From: AP-15 sp963774345
GTDB lineage: Bacteria > Pseudomonadota > Alphaproteobacteria > ATCC43930 > CGMCC-115725
Assembly: GCA_963774345.1 (NCBI GenBank)
Contig: CAVZFB010000027.1
Location: forward strand, 186,001-250,000
Direction of reading: 5' to 3'
Length of the DNA: 64,000 nucleotides
Under the pieces are notes generated by a model that saw only the letters and a program-made list of their open reading frames with translations, made no database searches and was not told the origin of the DNA. The translations under genes and the position numbers were made by a program. Below, one piece after another: positions 8,802 to 16,811 of this stretch; the stretch's first letter is position 1; the number at the start of each line of letters is the position of its first letter.

Positions 8802-9014
8802 CTAATCTTGCGGCAATTGATAGCTGTGCGGATAGGTCGTCGGCAGGTTCGGATCGGGAATCTTCAGGGAGTTGGACTGAGTCATCCGCTCGGCCGAGAT
8901 ATCGTCCGAGATACCGTTCACGTTCTGGATATCGCTTGCGCGCCCGGGGGCCCCAACACTGCATCCGGCGGCGGTGGCAAGCGTCAACGCGACGAGGAAA
9001 CCTAGGCGCAGCAT
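8802..9014 (-). CDS. Small predicted lipoprotein
   Basis: The 70-residue product starts MLRLGFLVALTLATAAGC, a short signal peptide ending in a lipobox-like A-A-G-C, so the mature protein would be lipidated at Cys18. The remainder is polar, with no recognised domain, and ends NLPTTYPHSYQLPQD. It is preceded 18 bases upstream by the 44-residue membrane-protein gene, and both lie upstream of mcd on the same strand. Function unknown. Confidence 0.6.
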   Translation of the reverse strand: MLRLGFLVALTLATAAGCSVGAPGRASDIQNVNGISDDISAERMTQSNSLKIPDPNLPTTYPHSYQLPQD

Positions 9015-9032
9015 GGCTATCCACCGCTCCGT

Positions 9033-9167
9033 TCAATGAAATAGTAAATAGGCGACCACGAATAGAACTACAACGAGCGCCAGCGAGATCGCCAAGATGT
9101 ATCGTACCACGCCTTCCTTGGTGGCCTGACGCGCCTCGGTCGTGGTCACGACGATGCGTTTTGTCAT
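9033..9167 (-). CDS. 44-residue single-span membrane protein
   Basis: A short minus-strand ORF starts with the ATG at 9165-9167 and ends with the TGA at 9033-9035. It encodes MTKRIVVTTTEARQATKEGV followed by a transmembrane helix of about 19 residues (YILAISLALVVVLFVVAYL). The polar, charged N-terminus and single helix look like a real small inner-membrane protein rather than chance. It lies 18 bases upstream of the small lipoprotein gene. No homologous family is recognised. Confidence 0.5.
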   Translation of the reverse strand: MTKRIVVTTTEARQATKEGVVRYILAISLALVVVLFVVAYLLFH

Positions 9168-9411
9168 CGCTGCCCATTTTTAGCTGCTGCAACTCACTGC
9201 TTTGCAAACGGTTGGGCATGGCATTCGATCCAGGCGGGCCGAGGGGCGAACGCCCGAAGTGCGGTCGCGAGTTGACGACAATCGCGGTCCCGCTTACATT
9301 TTGCGTCGTGGCTACGCAGACGACGCTATGGCCGGCGCAGTCGGCGAATTATGGTCCCGAACCCCGCGCGGGTTCGGGCTCCGTTGTTTCGCCCCCTTGT
9401 CGCCGAGGACC

Positions 9412-9717
9412 ATGACCATGTCGCGAGTTGCTGCGAGCGTTGCTGAAGCTAGTCTTTCCGAGACGGCTTATTTTTCCGTTCATGCCCAGGCCGAGCCTGG
9501 GGTGATGCCGCGCGTTCTCGAACTTTTCGCCAAACGCGGCTTGGTGCCCTCCGGCTGGCACAGCGCCGTCTCGGAGGCCGATCAGGCCCAATTGACGATA
9601 GAAATTCAGATGCGCGGTCTCGGCCGCGAAATCACCGACTACGTCGCCGCCTGTCTGCGGCAAATTGCTTCGGTCGAAGCTGTATTGACCTATTGTCAAG
9701 GTCGCGGCGCCAATTGA
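9412..9717 (+). CDS. ACT-like domain small protein
   Basis: This 101-residue protein has the pattern YFSVHAQAEPGVMPRVLELF, then LTIEIQMRGLGREITDYVA and LRQIASVEAVLTY. That is the strand-helix-strand layout of an ACT domain, as in acetolactate synthase small subunits. Stand-alone ACT-like proteins may sense amino acids, but no partner enzyme is adjacent. An ATG at 9412 or 9418 is the start; GAGGA just upstream supports 9412. The Nudix gene follows 17 bases downstream, suggesting one transcript. Bases 9168-9411 upstream hold no convincing gene. Confidence 0.6.
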   Translation: MTMSRVAASVAEASLSETAYFSVHAQAEPGVMPRVLELFAKRGLVPSGWHSAVSEADQAQLTIEIQMRGLGREITDYVAACLRQIASVEAVLTYCQGRGAN

Positions 9718-9734
9718 ACGGAGCACCACCAGCC

Positions 9735-10586
9735 ATGCCGTTCCGCGACCACATCGCCCGCTGCAACAATTACGACCCGGCTCGGATTGTGCCGCTGTTC
9801 GCCGGGCTCGACCGGATCGGGCTGGTACGTCGCGACAACGCCGATGCGCTGCGGCGGTTTCCCGACGTGTTCGCCGTCGCCGAAGACAAGGTGGCGCTGG
9901 TGGCTCAGGGTGACGCCGCAGCGATCAGCCGATCCGTCGATCGCGTGGTCGACGCGCTGGTCGCCGAGAAGCAGATCCCGAAGACCCGAAGCGAGACGTT
10001 CGACGTCGCACTGAGTTGGGGTACGCCTCCGCTGTTTCGCCTCGACCGAGGTGCTGTTCCGTACTTTGGGACGCGGGCTTACGGCGTGCATCTGAACGGA
10101 TACTGTCGGACGGGTGGCGAGTTGGCGCTATGGGTCGGCCGCCGGGCCCCCGATAAAACTGTGGCGCCGAACAAGCTGGATAATCTCGTCGCCGGCGGGA
10201 TCGGCAACGGCTACGGCCTCATTGAAACCCTGGTCAAGGAAGCCGACGAGGAAGCGATGATCCCGCCCGGGCTGATCGCGAAGGCGGTTCCGGCCGGCGC
10301 TGTCTCGTATCGCATGGAAACGGCGCTCGGCGTGCGCGACGACGTGCTGTTCGTGTTCGATCTCGAGGTGCCTGCCGATTTCGAGCCCAAAAATCGCGAC
10401 GGCGAGTTCTCCGGGTTCACGCTGATGCCGGCCGCCGCGGTGTTAGAACGGATCCGCACGAGTTCCGACTTCAAGTTCAACGTCAACCTTGTGATCCTCG
10501 ATTTCGCCGTCCGGCACGGGATCTTGCGTCCCGACGATCCGGAATATCTCGAGGTAGCGACCGGCCTGCACCGCCGCCTCGACTGA
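9735..10586 (+). CDS. Nudix hydrolase with N-terminal DUF4743-like domain
   Basis: The 283-residue protein has an N-terminal domain (LFAGLDRIGLVRRDNADALR) like that fused to Nudix domains in DUF4743/thiamine-pyrophosphokinase-like hydrolases. The Nudix domain follows: GVHLNGYCRTGGELALWVGR, then the Nudix box region GGIGNGYGLIETLVKEADEE. The EADEE that supplies metal-binding glutamates is present, but the box departs from consensus (Tyr where the first Glu is usual, Lys for Arg). Such enzymes cleave nucleoside-diphosphate-linked substrates or oxidised cofactors; the actual substrate is unknown. The ATG at 9735 begins the conserved region. It is convergent with the RsbW-like gene, 18 bases apart. 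Confidence 0.8.
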   Translation: MPFRDHIARCNNYDPARIVPLFAGLDRIGLVRRDNADALRRFPDVFAVAEDKVALVAQGDAAAISRSVDRVVDALVAEKQIPKTRSETFDVALSWGTPPLFRLDRGAVPYFGTRAYGVHLNGYCRTGGELALWVGRRAPDKTVAPNKLDNLVAGGIGNGYGLIETLVKEADEEAMIPPGLIAKAVPAGAVSYRMETALGVRDDVLFVFDLEVPADFEPKNRDGEFSGFTLMPAAAVLERIRTSSDFKFNVNLVILDFAVRHGILRPDDPEYLEVATGLHRRLD

Positions 10587-10604
10587 ACCCCTGCCGCTAT
10601 CCCC

Positions 10605-11030
10605 TCAACAGCGCGGGTCTAAGTTCCGAATCAGGGCAAGGCAGTTGCGGCCGCGGGCGCGGCGATAGCGTGCGTCGTCGACGAATGAGCGCAGCAAGTG
10701 CAGACCGAGCCCGCCGAGCGGACGTTCGGCCGCCGCCCGATCTAGATCGGGCGGCGTGTGGGACAGGGGGTCGAACGGTCTACCGTCGTCGCTGAAGTGG
10801 ATCTCGAGGCGCCCCTTTTTCACGGCGAGCCCAATCTCGATCCGACCCGTAGTCGTGGCACCCTTGGGATAGCCATAATTGACGGCATTGGTGAAAAGCT
10901 CTTCGAGGATGACCAGCAGCCGCGCCCGTTCCGCCTCGGGCAGACCATGACATTGGGCAAATTCTTCCGCGAAGCCGACGAGCCGGCCGAGTTCCGCGCT
11001 ATCACTGCGCAGGCCGAGCGAGGCTTTCAT
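10605..11030 (-). CDS. RsbW-like serine kinase / anti-sigma-type ATPase
   Basis: This 141-residue protein has a GHKL (HATPase_c_2) fold. The N-box helix is VILEELFTNAVNYGYPKG, the G1-like box is IHFSDDGRPFDPLS, and the C-terminal glycine-rich lid is RPLGGLGLHLLRSFVDDARY. These are features of RsbW/SpoIIAB-type anti-sigma kinases, which phosphorylate a STAS-domain antagonist. The ATG at 11030 lies four bases after the stop of the STAS-metallo-beta-lactamase gene, so the two are translationally coupled and the STAS domain is the obvious partner. No RsbU-type phosphatase or sigma factor is adjacent. Confidence 0.85.
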   Translation of the reverse strand: MKASLGLRSDSAELGRLVGFAEEFAQCHGLPEAERARLLVILEELFTNAVNYGYPKGATTTGRIEIGLAVKKGRLEIHFSDDGRPFDPLSHTPPDLDRAAAERPLGGLGLHLLRSFVDDARYRRARGRNCLALIRNLDPRC

Positions 11031-11034
11031 CAAT

Positions 11035-12357
11035 TCAGATCGTCAGGTCGAGCCCGTCGAAGGCCGCAATCACCTCGACCTTGTGCCCATCTCGGCTGAT
11101 CTCCTCGAAACGGACCGTCTCGCCGTACACTGCTTCGATCATCCGGTCATCGAAAACCGGCTCATGGTGAAACAGGACCAGACGCTTGACCCGCGCCGCC
11201 TGGGCCAACTCGACTGCGATGACATTGCTCGAATGCCCCCAATCCTCCTTGACCGACACTGTATCCGCCAGGGAATACATCGCGTCAAAGATCAGCAGGT
11301 CGGCATTTCGGTAGAAATGCACGAAAGGGTAGGATTCGTCGAGCACGGAATACTTATGCTCGCAATCGGTGGAATAAACGATCGTCTTGTCGTCCCGTGA
11401 AAACCGATAGCCGTAGGATTCTCCCGTGTGAAACTGTTGGATCGGCAGTACCGACAGACCCGCCACCTGATAGGTGCGGCCGGGCATAAGCTCGACAAAT
11501 TCGATGGTCGCGGCGAGCGAGTCGAAATCGACTGGAAAACCGGGATCGGAGTGCTGGCGGCGGATTGCCTGGGCCAGGGTCTTATGGCACCCGTGAATGC
11601 GGATCAGGTTGCCGGGAATATAGGCCGGGGCGAAAAATGGGAAGCCCATGACATGATCCCAGTGCAGATGCGACAGGAACACGTTGAAGCAGTGTTTGCG
11701 TGCCGGCCCTTGCTCGGCAAGGAGGGCCCGGCCGAATTCGCGTACCCCGGTGCCGAGGTCGCACACTACAAATTCGTCACCACCGGTGGCGATCTCGACG
11801 CAGGCGGTGTTACCGCCAAAGGTGCCGCGCACCGAAAACGGCAGCTCGAGGTCGATAAAGGCGTCGACCGCCTCGGGGGTATCGAGTTTGTGGCCGCGGG
11901 CAGCGAGCAGGGCGTCGTGCAGCTTGCTGCGCACGCCGGCGACACCGAGCGGGGTTGGCAAGGAGCCGCGGCTGCCCCAGAAATGGACTCTCAGTGGCGC
12001 TGCAAGGGCCGGTGCGCGCGATGCCGAGTCGCGTGCGGCGATCGCAGCCTCCACGGTATCGAAAACCGGGATTACCTCGGCGAAGCGGCTGATCGCGAAA
12101 ATCTCCTCAACGATATTGTTGAGAGCGGCGACGGCGATCCGGCGCTCCTTTGGTTTCGCCTTCGACGCCGCCATCAGCGCGCGCAGTCCGGCACTGGAGA
12201 TATACGCGACCTCGGAAAAATCAACGACGACATCGGCGGCACCGGCACGCGCGGCGACGAGGAGCCGATCCTGAAACGCCGCGGCGGTCAGGTTGTCGAT
12301 GCGCCCGACGGGCCGCAGTACAAGAAGACCGTCGCGACGCCATTCACCGATTTCCAC
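11035..12357 (-). CDS. STAS domain fused to metallo-beta-lactamase-fold hydrolase
   Basis: The 440-residue protein has two parts. Residues 1-108 form a STAS anti-anti-sigma domain (VVVDFSEVAYISSAGLRALM), with Ser55 at the position phosphorylated in RsbV/SpoIIAA. Residues from about 122 form a metallo-beta-lactamase fold that begins VHFWGSRGSLPTP and has the metal motif HLHWDH at His230, His232, Asp234 and His235. Later ligand regions are QQFHTGESYGYRF and VYSTDCEH. The second half resembles cyclic-nucleotide-phosphodiesterase-like MBL hydrolases. The GTG at 12357 follows GGGAGG. Together with the coupled kinase it suggests a partner-switch controlling a hydrolase directly. Domains are seen; the mechanism is inferred. 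Confidence 0.85.
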   Translation of the reverse strand: MEIGEWRRDGLLVLRPVGRIDNLTAAAFQDRLLVAARAGAADVVVDFSEVAYISSAGLRALMAASKAKPKERRIAVAALNNIVEEIFAISRFAEVIPVFDTVEAAIAARDSASRAPALAAPLRVHFWGSRGSLPTPLGVAGVRSKLHDALLAARGHKLDTPEAVDAFIDLELPFSVRGTFGGNTACVEIATGGDEFVVCDLGTGVREFGRALLAEQGPARKHCFNVFLSHLHWDHVMGFPFFAPAYIPGNLIRIHGCHKTLAQAIRRQHSDPGFPVDFDSLAATIEFVELMPGRTYQVAGLSVLPIQQFHTGESYGYRFSRDDKTIVYSTDCEHKYSVLDESYPFVHFYRNADLLIFDAMYSLADTVSVKEDWGHSSNVIAVELAQAARVKRLVLFHHEPVFDDRMIEAVYGETVRFEEISRDGHKVEVIAAFDGLDLTI

Positions 12358-12514
12358 GCCCCGCCTCCCACCGGCCGGTCATTGGTCAGTATTCCCGGAT
12401 GCAACGCCGCGAAGCAAGCAGGTACTGCGGCCGGCAAACCGCCCCATCGCCTTGCCAACCGTCGAGGCGTCGTGTATTTCTCCGGCCTCGCGTGGAACGT
12501 GTTTCGCACGGCGC

Positions 12515-12589
12515 GCTGCCGTAGCTCAGTGGTAGAGCACCCCCTTGGTAAGGGGGAGGTCGTAAGTTCAATCCTTACCGGCAGCACCA
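12515..12589 (+). tRNA. tRNA-Thr (GGT)
   Basis: A full cloverleaf is present: acceptor GCTGCCG pairs with CGGCAGC, the D-arm is GCTC...GAGC, the anticodon stem is CCCCC/GGGGG with loop TTGGTAA (anticodon GGT, threonine), and the T-arm is GTAAG-TTCAATC-CTTAC. The discriminator is A at 12586 and the CCA at 12587-12589 is encoded. Confidence 0.93.
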
Positions 12590-12695
12590 GCCAGCTCGAA
12601 GAACCACTACCCTTCTGGCGCCGAGGCAGACCAAATTGAAGCCGCCCGGCCCAAGGCCATGCTGCTAGCCTGCACGGCACCAGGGAGGCTTGACC

Positions 12696-13070
12696 TCACA
12701 GGCAGAAGCGGATCGGAAGGTCGAACGGGCGGCCAAGGATCATGACCGCACCCAGGCGATGCGCGCCGTTCCACACCATCCGCCCCGCGCGGTTGGCCGT
12801 CGCATGGACCACGACCGGATCATCGTCGCCGCGGTCTTCCCAGGCACCGGCATCCATCACCGCGGCGTAGCGGGCAGAGATTTCAAGCAGGATTGTCCGG
12901 GCCTGCGGCGTGTAGAAATGGGATTGGAGCCAAGTTTCAGCGGTCACCGGCCTAATCGTACATCGAATCAGTTCGGGGGCGTGCTGACGATAGACGCGAC
13001 CACCGAAAGTCGGCAGAGAGCCAGGGTGTCGGCGCCGATAGTCTGCGAGCGCATCAGCCGCGTCTATCAT
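12696..13070 (-). CDS. Hypothetical protein, 124 residues
   Basis: The protein has no family I can name. It contains RVYRQHAPELIRCTIRPVTA, then RYAAVMDAGAWEDRGDDDPV and NRAGRMVWNGAHRLGAVMIL. The last motif (NG-x-HRL-x-AV) resembles a 'DGQHRL' stretch found in ParB-like and phage-associated proteins, but the resemblance is weak. The ATG at 13070 has GGAG a few bases upstream. It is minus-strand, downstream of a 67-residue ORF that it overlaps, and next to tRNA-Thr. Confidence 0.5.
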   Translation of the reverse strand: MIDAADALADYRRRHPGSLPTFGGRVYRQHAPELIRCTIRPVTAETWLQSHFYTPQARTILLEISARYAAVMDAGAWEDRGDDDPVVVHATANRAGRMVWNGAHRLGAVMILGRPFDLPIRFCL

Positions 13071-13257
13071 CTCCGAAGCTCCCGGCGGCCTGTATACTTT
13101 CTACTCTTCGACTGTCGACATTCTCGCAAAGGCCATCGGAGGTGGTCAAGTCCATGGTCGCAGCCCGTTCCTCAACGGTTGTCCAAAGCGGATAGGCGCC
13201 TTCCGAGATGCGGGCGAGCACGCGCACCTCGCCGCTGACTTGGGCAGGCATCCCCAT
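13054..13257 (-). CDS. Doubtful 67-residue ORF
   Basis: It starts MGMPAQVSGEVRVLARISEG and overlaps the next ORF by 17 bases. No ribosome-binding site or domain is visible. It could be a short upstream gene, or part of the following protein separated by an indel like those elsewhere in the window. Confidence 0.25.
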   Translation of the reverse strand: MGMPAQVSGEVRVLARISEGAYPLWTTVEERAATMDLTTSDGLCENVDSRRVESIQAAGSFGDDRRG

Positions 13258-13346
13258 TCATCGATACTTCGATCGTTCGCCAGCAAAATAGCGGCCGAGG
13301 CCGGAGCCGCCTTAGATTGTCGATCCTGGGCGGTGCGTCGGCGGGT

Positions 13347-14099
13347 TTACCGGGAAAGCCGCGCCAGCAGCGAAACGGCCGCCGCCGGGGCGCGGATTTT
13401 GGCGCCGTCGATGAAATAGATGAAGCAATCGCGGCCGTCGGCGCACCACTCGCGGCCGCGCGCGGCCCAGGCGTCGAGCACCGTCGGCGAATAGCCGGCG
13501 GGCTCGTCTACAGCGCAACGGCGCAGCCGTGCATAGACGAAATCGGCGGTGATCGCGGTAATGGCCGGATATTTCTCGTCGTCGACGAGCGCCACCGCAG
13601 TTTTGTGCCGCCTTAGCAGCTCGATGAAGGCCGGCGAACCAAAGCTCGGATGCCTTACCTCGACAACATTGCGCAGGGCGCGGCCATCGATCTCGCCCGG
13701 CAGCAGCGCGAGAAATGTGGCGAAGGCAGCCTCGTCGAAGCGCATGAACGGGGCGAACTGCCACAGGATCGGGCCGAGTTTGGCGCCTAGCTCTAGCACG
13801 CCGCTGGCGAAAAACCGGTCGATCGAGGGGCGGGCGGTCGCCAGGTCGCGGCGGTGGGTGACAAAACGCGGGCCCTTCACCGAGAACACGAAATCGTCCG
13901 GTGTCTCATCGTGCCAGCGGCGAAAGCTTGCCGGCTTCTGGGCGCCGTAGAAGGTGCCGTTGATCTCGATCGCGGTGACCTGCCGGCTGGCATGGGACAG
14001 CTCGCGCGCCTGCACCAAGCCCGCCGGGTAGAAGACGCCGCGCCACGGCGCGAATACCCAGCCGCCAATGCCGACACGAATGGTCCCGCTGGGGCTCAT
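13347..14099 (-). CDS. DUF72-domain protein
   Basis: This 250-residue TIM-barrel-like DUF72 protein starts RVGIGGWVFAPWRGVFYPAG, followed by VTAIEINGTFYGAQKPASFR, FVFSVKGPRFVTHRR and VVEVRHPSFGSPAF. All are characteristic of the family, whose function is unestablished. The ATG at 14099 overlaps the BluB stop by four bases (ATGA), so the genes are translationally coupled. It appears intact and of normal length. Confidence 0.87.
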   Translation of the reverse strand: MSPSGTIRVGIGGWVFAPWRGVFYPAGLVQARELSHASRQVTAIEINGTFYGAQKPASFRRWHDETPDDFVFSVKGPRFVTHRRDLATARPSIDRFFASGVLELGAKLGPILWQFAPFMRFDEAAFATFLALLPGEIDGRALRNVVEVRHPSFGSPAFIELLRRHKTAVALVDDEKYPAITAITADFVYARLRRCAVDEPAGYSPTVLDAWAARGREWCADGRDCFIYFIDGAKIRAPAAAVSLLARLSR

Positions 14100-14737
14100 C
14101 GGCGGATCAGGAACGACTGCGCGGCGCGCCGTTCTTCCCACCCCGCGGTTTCGAGCAGCGGCACGTCCTCCTCCTCTATCGGATAGCCGAGGCAAAAATA
14201 GCCGATCAGCTTCCACTCTGCAGGAACATCGAGGATGGCCGTAATTTCGCGCGGATCAAGGATTGACACCCAGCCCATGCCGATCCCCTCGGCGCGCGCA
14301 GCGAGCCACAAAGTATGGACCGCGGCAACAGTTGAATAGTCGATCATCTCGGGCATCGTCAGACGCCCGAGACCATGCCCTTGCGCGGTCGCGCGATCGG
14401 CAAAAACGGCGAGGTGACACGGGGCCTGGTCGAGCCCCTCGAGCTTCAGCTGAGCATATTGCGCGGCGCGTTCCGGTGCCTGAGCGGTGAGCGCGGCGGC
14501 GTTGGCCGTAGCGAAATTTCGCCGAACTGCTCCGCGGCAGGCCGCATCTTTGACGGCGACAAAGCGCCACGGCTGGCTGAGCCCGACCGAGGGCGCCAAA
14601 GCGGCAAGCTCTATCAGCCGCTCGACAGTACCCGGCGGCAGCGGATCCCGGCGAAACCGCCGCACGTCGCGCCGCCAGCTCAGCAACGCCCGCAGGCGTT
14701 GGCGAAATCCGTCGTCGAAAGTGGGCGCTGACGGCAT
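14096..14737 (-). CDS. bluB: 5,6-dimethylbenzimidazole synthase BluB
   Basis: BluB is a nitroreductase-fold flavoenzyme that fragments reduced FMN with oxygen to make DMB, the lower ligand of vitamin B12. The diagnostic region LLSWRRDVRRFRRDPLPPG and the active-site stretch APSVGLSQPWRFVAV are present, followed by YSTVAAVHTLWLAARAEGIG and GYPIEEEDVPLLETAGWE. The 213-residue product matches the family's length. The ATG at 14737 gives the family-like start; an ATG at 14755 is possible. It is coupled to DUF72 by a four-base overlap. It supports the B12 theme of mcd, the adenosyltransferase and the radical SAM genes. Confidence 0.88.
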   Translation of the reverse strand: MPSAPTFDDGFRQRLRALLSWRRDVRRFRRDPLPPGTVERLIELAALAPSVGLSQPWRFVAVKDAACRGAVRRNFATANAAALTAQAPERAAQYAQLKLEGLDQAPCHLAVFADRATAQGHGLGRLTMPEMIDYSTVAAVHTLWLAARAEGIGMGWVSILDPREITAILDVPAEWKLIGYFCLGYPIEEEDVPLLETAGWEERRAAQSFLIRR

Positions 14738-14890
14738 TGTTCCCCTCGGTCGCACCGGATGCCGGATAGATGGGGTGTGCCGCCGCGAGATCGAGCCGGC
14801 CTCGACCGGCCCGCCATGAGTCGAGGCTGGCCCCGAGGCGATTGATTTCTCGCCTCCGGCGCTTTAGATGCAAGCGTTGAGGCTCCTCGA

Positions 14891-14966
14891 GTCCCCATCG
14901 TCTAGAGGCCTAGGACATCGCCCTTTCACGGCGGTAACAGGGGTTCGAATCCCCTTGGGGACGCCA
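14891..14966 (+). tRNA. tRNA-Glu (TTC)
   Basis: Acceptor GTCCCCA pairs with TGGGGAC, the anticodon loop is CTTTCAC (anticodon TTC, glutamate), and the T-arm is AGGGG-TTCGAAT-CCCCT. The discriminator G is at 14963 and the CCA at 14964-14966 is encoded. It lies at the left border of the AT-richer polysaccharide island, a common integration position, though I found no second copy of its 3' end. Confidence 0.95.
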
Positions 14967-15357
14967 AATATACAATAACTTATAACGGCCTAGGGTACTC
15001 AGTGTCCTGGTTGTGCCTCGCCGAGGTCCGTACGTGCGCCGGTGACCGCGTACAGCAATACCGCCCGCGGCGGCGCAGGTGCTCGTACTCGCCCTCGTCG
15101 GCCGGCTGGTTTGAACCGGATCGGCTCTGCTCCTCGTCGCCCGCCCGCGAATTTGGGAGGCGACAAAGTCCGGGGTCGCAAGTCGCGTCAGAAGGCGGTA
15201 CCACCTCCCGGGATCAGCCGCTGCCGATTTGGCTCTACGGGTACAATCCTCACCGCATGTACGGGGTTCCTAGGACGATGATGATGGTGGTTTCGTCTCT
15301 ACCGGCCGGCTTCGCAGCGACCCCCTTATCGGCTCGGTATCGTTGGAGCTGTCGCTA
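14967..15357. other. Gene-free stretch after tRNA-Glu
   Basis: No convincing coding frame is visible; short open frames on both strands lack ribosome-binding sites and similarity. It probably carries the promoter of the glycosyltransferase that starts at 15358. Confidence 0.5.
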
Positions 15358-16485
15358 ATGAGCATCGACCTAACAACTCTTAGAGTTGCGATTGTCCATT
15401 ATTGGCTATTCGAAGCACGTGGTGGCGAAAAAATATTGGAGGCGCTGTGCGAGCTGTTTCCGAGCGCCGATATCTTCACACACATTCTTGATCGAAAGAT
15501 GTTTTCGAAACTCGTTGAAAAGCACAAGGTTACAACCTCCTTTATCCAACGACTCCCATACGCCCGAAAGGCTGTTAAATATTATTTGCCGTTAATGCCA
15601 TTAGCCTTGGAACAATTTGATCTGCGTGAGTACGATCTGATCATCAGCAGCGAGTCCGGGCCGGCAAAGGGAGTAATTGTGCGAGAAGATTCGGTACATA
15701 TTTGCTACTGCCATTCTCCGATGCGTTATATTTGGAATAAATACGCCGCGCAAGTCCGTGGGGCGCCGGCCATTTTGTCATGGCCGATGCGTCTTTCCGC
15801 CCATTACCTGCGGCTGGTGGACTACTCTTCTGCTGCACGCGTTGACCAATTCGTCGCGAATTCCACAACGGTGGCTCGGAGAATCGAGAAATATTACCGA
15901 CGGTCATCCCGTGTCATTTTTCCACCGGTAGATGTGTTAGCTTTCGCACTGGCACAAGAGGAGGACTACTACCTTTACTGCGGGCAGCTGACGTCCTACA
16001 AGCGGCCGGATTTGGCGGTCGACTGTTTCAACGTTCTCGGTCTCCCGTTACGGGTCATTGGTGATGGCGAAATGCGGGACACCCTGAAGAGACGCGCCAA
16101 GCCCAACATTCAATTCCTGGGGCGCGTTGGCGACGACGAGCTGCGGTACAATCTGGCGCGATGCCGCGCTCTCGTATTTCCCGGGGAAGAGGACTTCGGC
16201 ATCGTTCCCGTGGAGGCCATGGCGTCGGGCCGACCGGTGATCGCTTATGGTCGCGGCGGTGTGTTGGACACGGTCGTGGATGGAGTGACCGGTGTCTTTT
16301 TTAAGGAGCCGAGTGTCGAGGCCTTGATTGGAGCCGTGCGACGCTATCAAAGCATAAGCGATGGGTTCGATCCCGAGCTGATCGCCCGGCATGCCCGCGC
16401 CTTTGACAAGCGCATTTTCATGGAGCAGATGACAGAGGTGATTCAGGGTGCGCTTGCGGCCGAATCGCGTTGGCGACCAAGATGA
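15358..16485 (+). CDS. GT4-family (GT-B) glycosyltransferase
   Basis: This 375-residue enzyme begins LRVAIVHYWLFEARGGEKIL, a usual opening for GT4 family sugar transferases. In the donor-binding half it has YYLYCGQLTSYKRPDLAVDC, IQFLGRVGDDELRYNL and the E-x7-E region GEEDFGIVPVEAMASGRPVI, which binds the nucleotide-sugar phosphate. It likely acts at the cytoplasmic face on a lipid-linked acceptor during polysaccharide assembly. The ATG at 15358 begins the fold; no strong ribosome-binding site is seen. Codon usage is AT-richer than in the flanking chromosome. Two GT2 genes follow. Confidence 0.88.
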   Translation: MSIDLTTLRVAIVHYWLFEARGGEKILEALCELFPSADIFTHILDRKMFSKLVEKHKVTTSFIQRLPYARKAVKYYLPLMPLALEQFDLREYDLIISSESGPAKGVIVREDSVHICYCHSPMRYIWNKYAAQVRGAPAILSWPMRLSAHYLRLVDYSSAARVDQFVANSTTVARRIEKYYRRSSRVIFPPVDVLAFALAQEEDYYLYCGQLTSYKRPDLAVDCFNVLGLPLRVIGDGEMRDTLKRRAKPNIQFLGRVGDDELRYNLARCRALVFPGEEDFGIVPVEAMASGRPVIAYGRGGVLDTVVDGVTGVFFKEPSVEALIGAVRRYQSISDGFDPELIARHARAFDKRIFMEQMTEVIQGALAAESRWRPR

Positions 16486-16811
16486 AGCGGCGAGTCACGT
16501 ATTGGACAAGGTCACTGAGATCCCGTATGCTTTTTTGAGAAGCCGCGTGGGAACTAACGAATGCTAACGCAAGGTGGGGGTCCTGAAGGTTACGAAATGG
16601 ATTTGCAGCTTTTTCGGGAGTTGCTCCAGGGATGCATCACGCAGCCGGCGGCGGCCATCTTCCGCGCAATCGAATTTCCAGCTTTCATCGGTCATGGCAT
16701 ACAGCAGGGGGTAGGGATCGATATAGGCGGCGGCGATGACAAGCTGACCGATATCTCGGCAAACTTCGCCGACGGCAAGGAAGCACGTTCTGGTTGCTCG
16801 ACCTGAGTGAG
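16486..16811. other. Intergenic stretch, no supported gene
   Basis: Overlapping frames exist on both strands (16561-16806 plus, 16564-16860 minus). Neither has a ribosome-binding site or a recognised family, and both cover the start of the next glycosyltransferase or its leader. Confidence 0.45.

Noticed and set aside
11428..12639. Long plus-strand frame opposite the STAS-MBL gene, running through tRNA-Thr
   Set aside because: It overlaps a tRNA and a conserved gene on the other strand, so it is a shadow.
14967..15357. Possible integrase or att site beside tRNA-Glu
   Set aside because: No integrase frame and no second copy of the tRNA 3' end was seen in the window.
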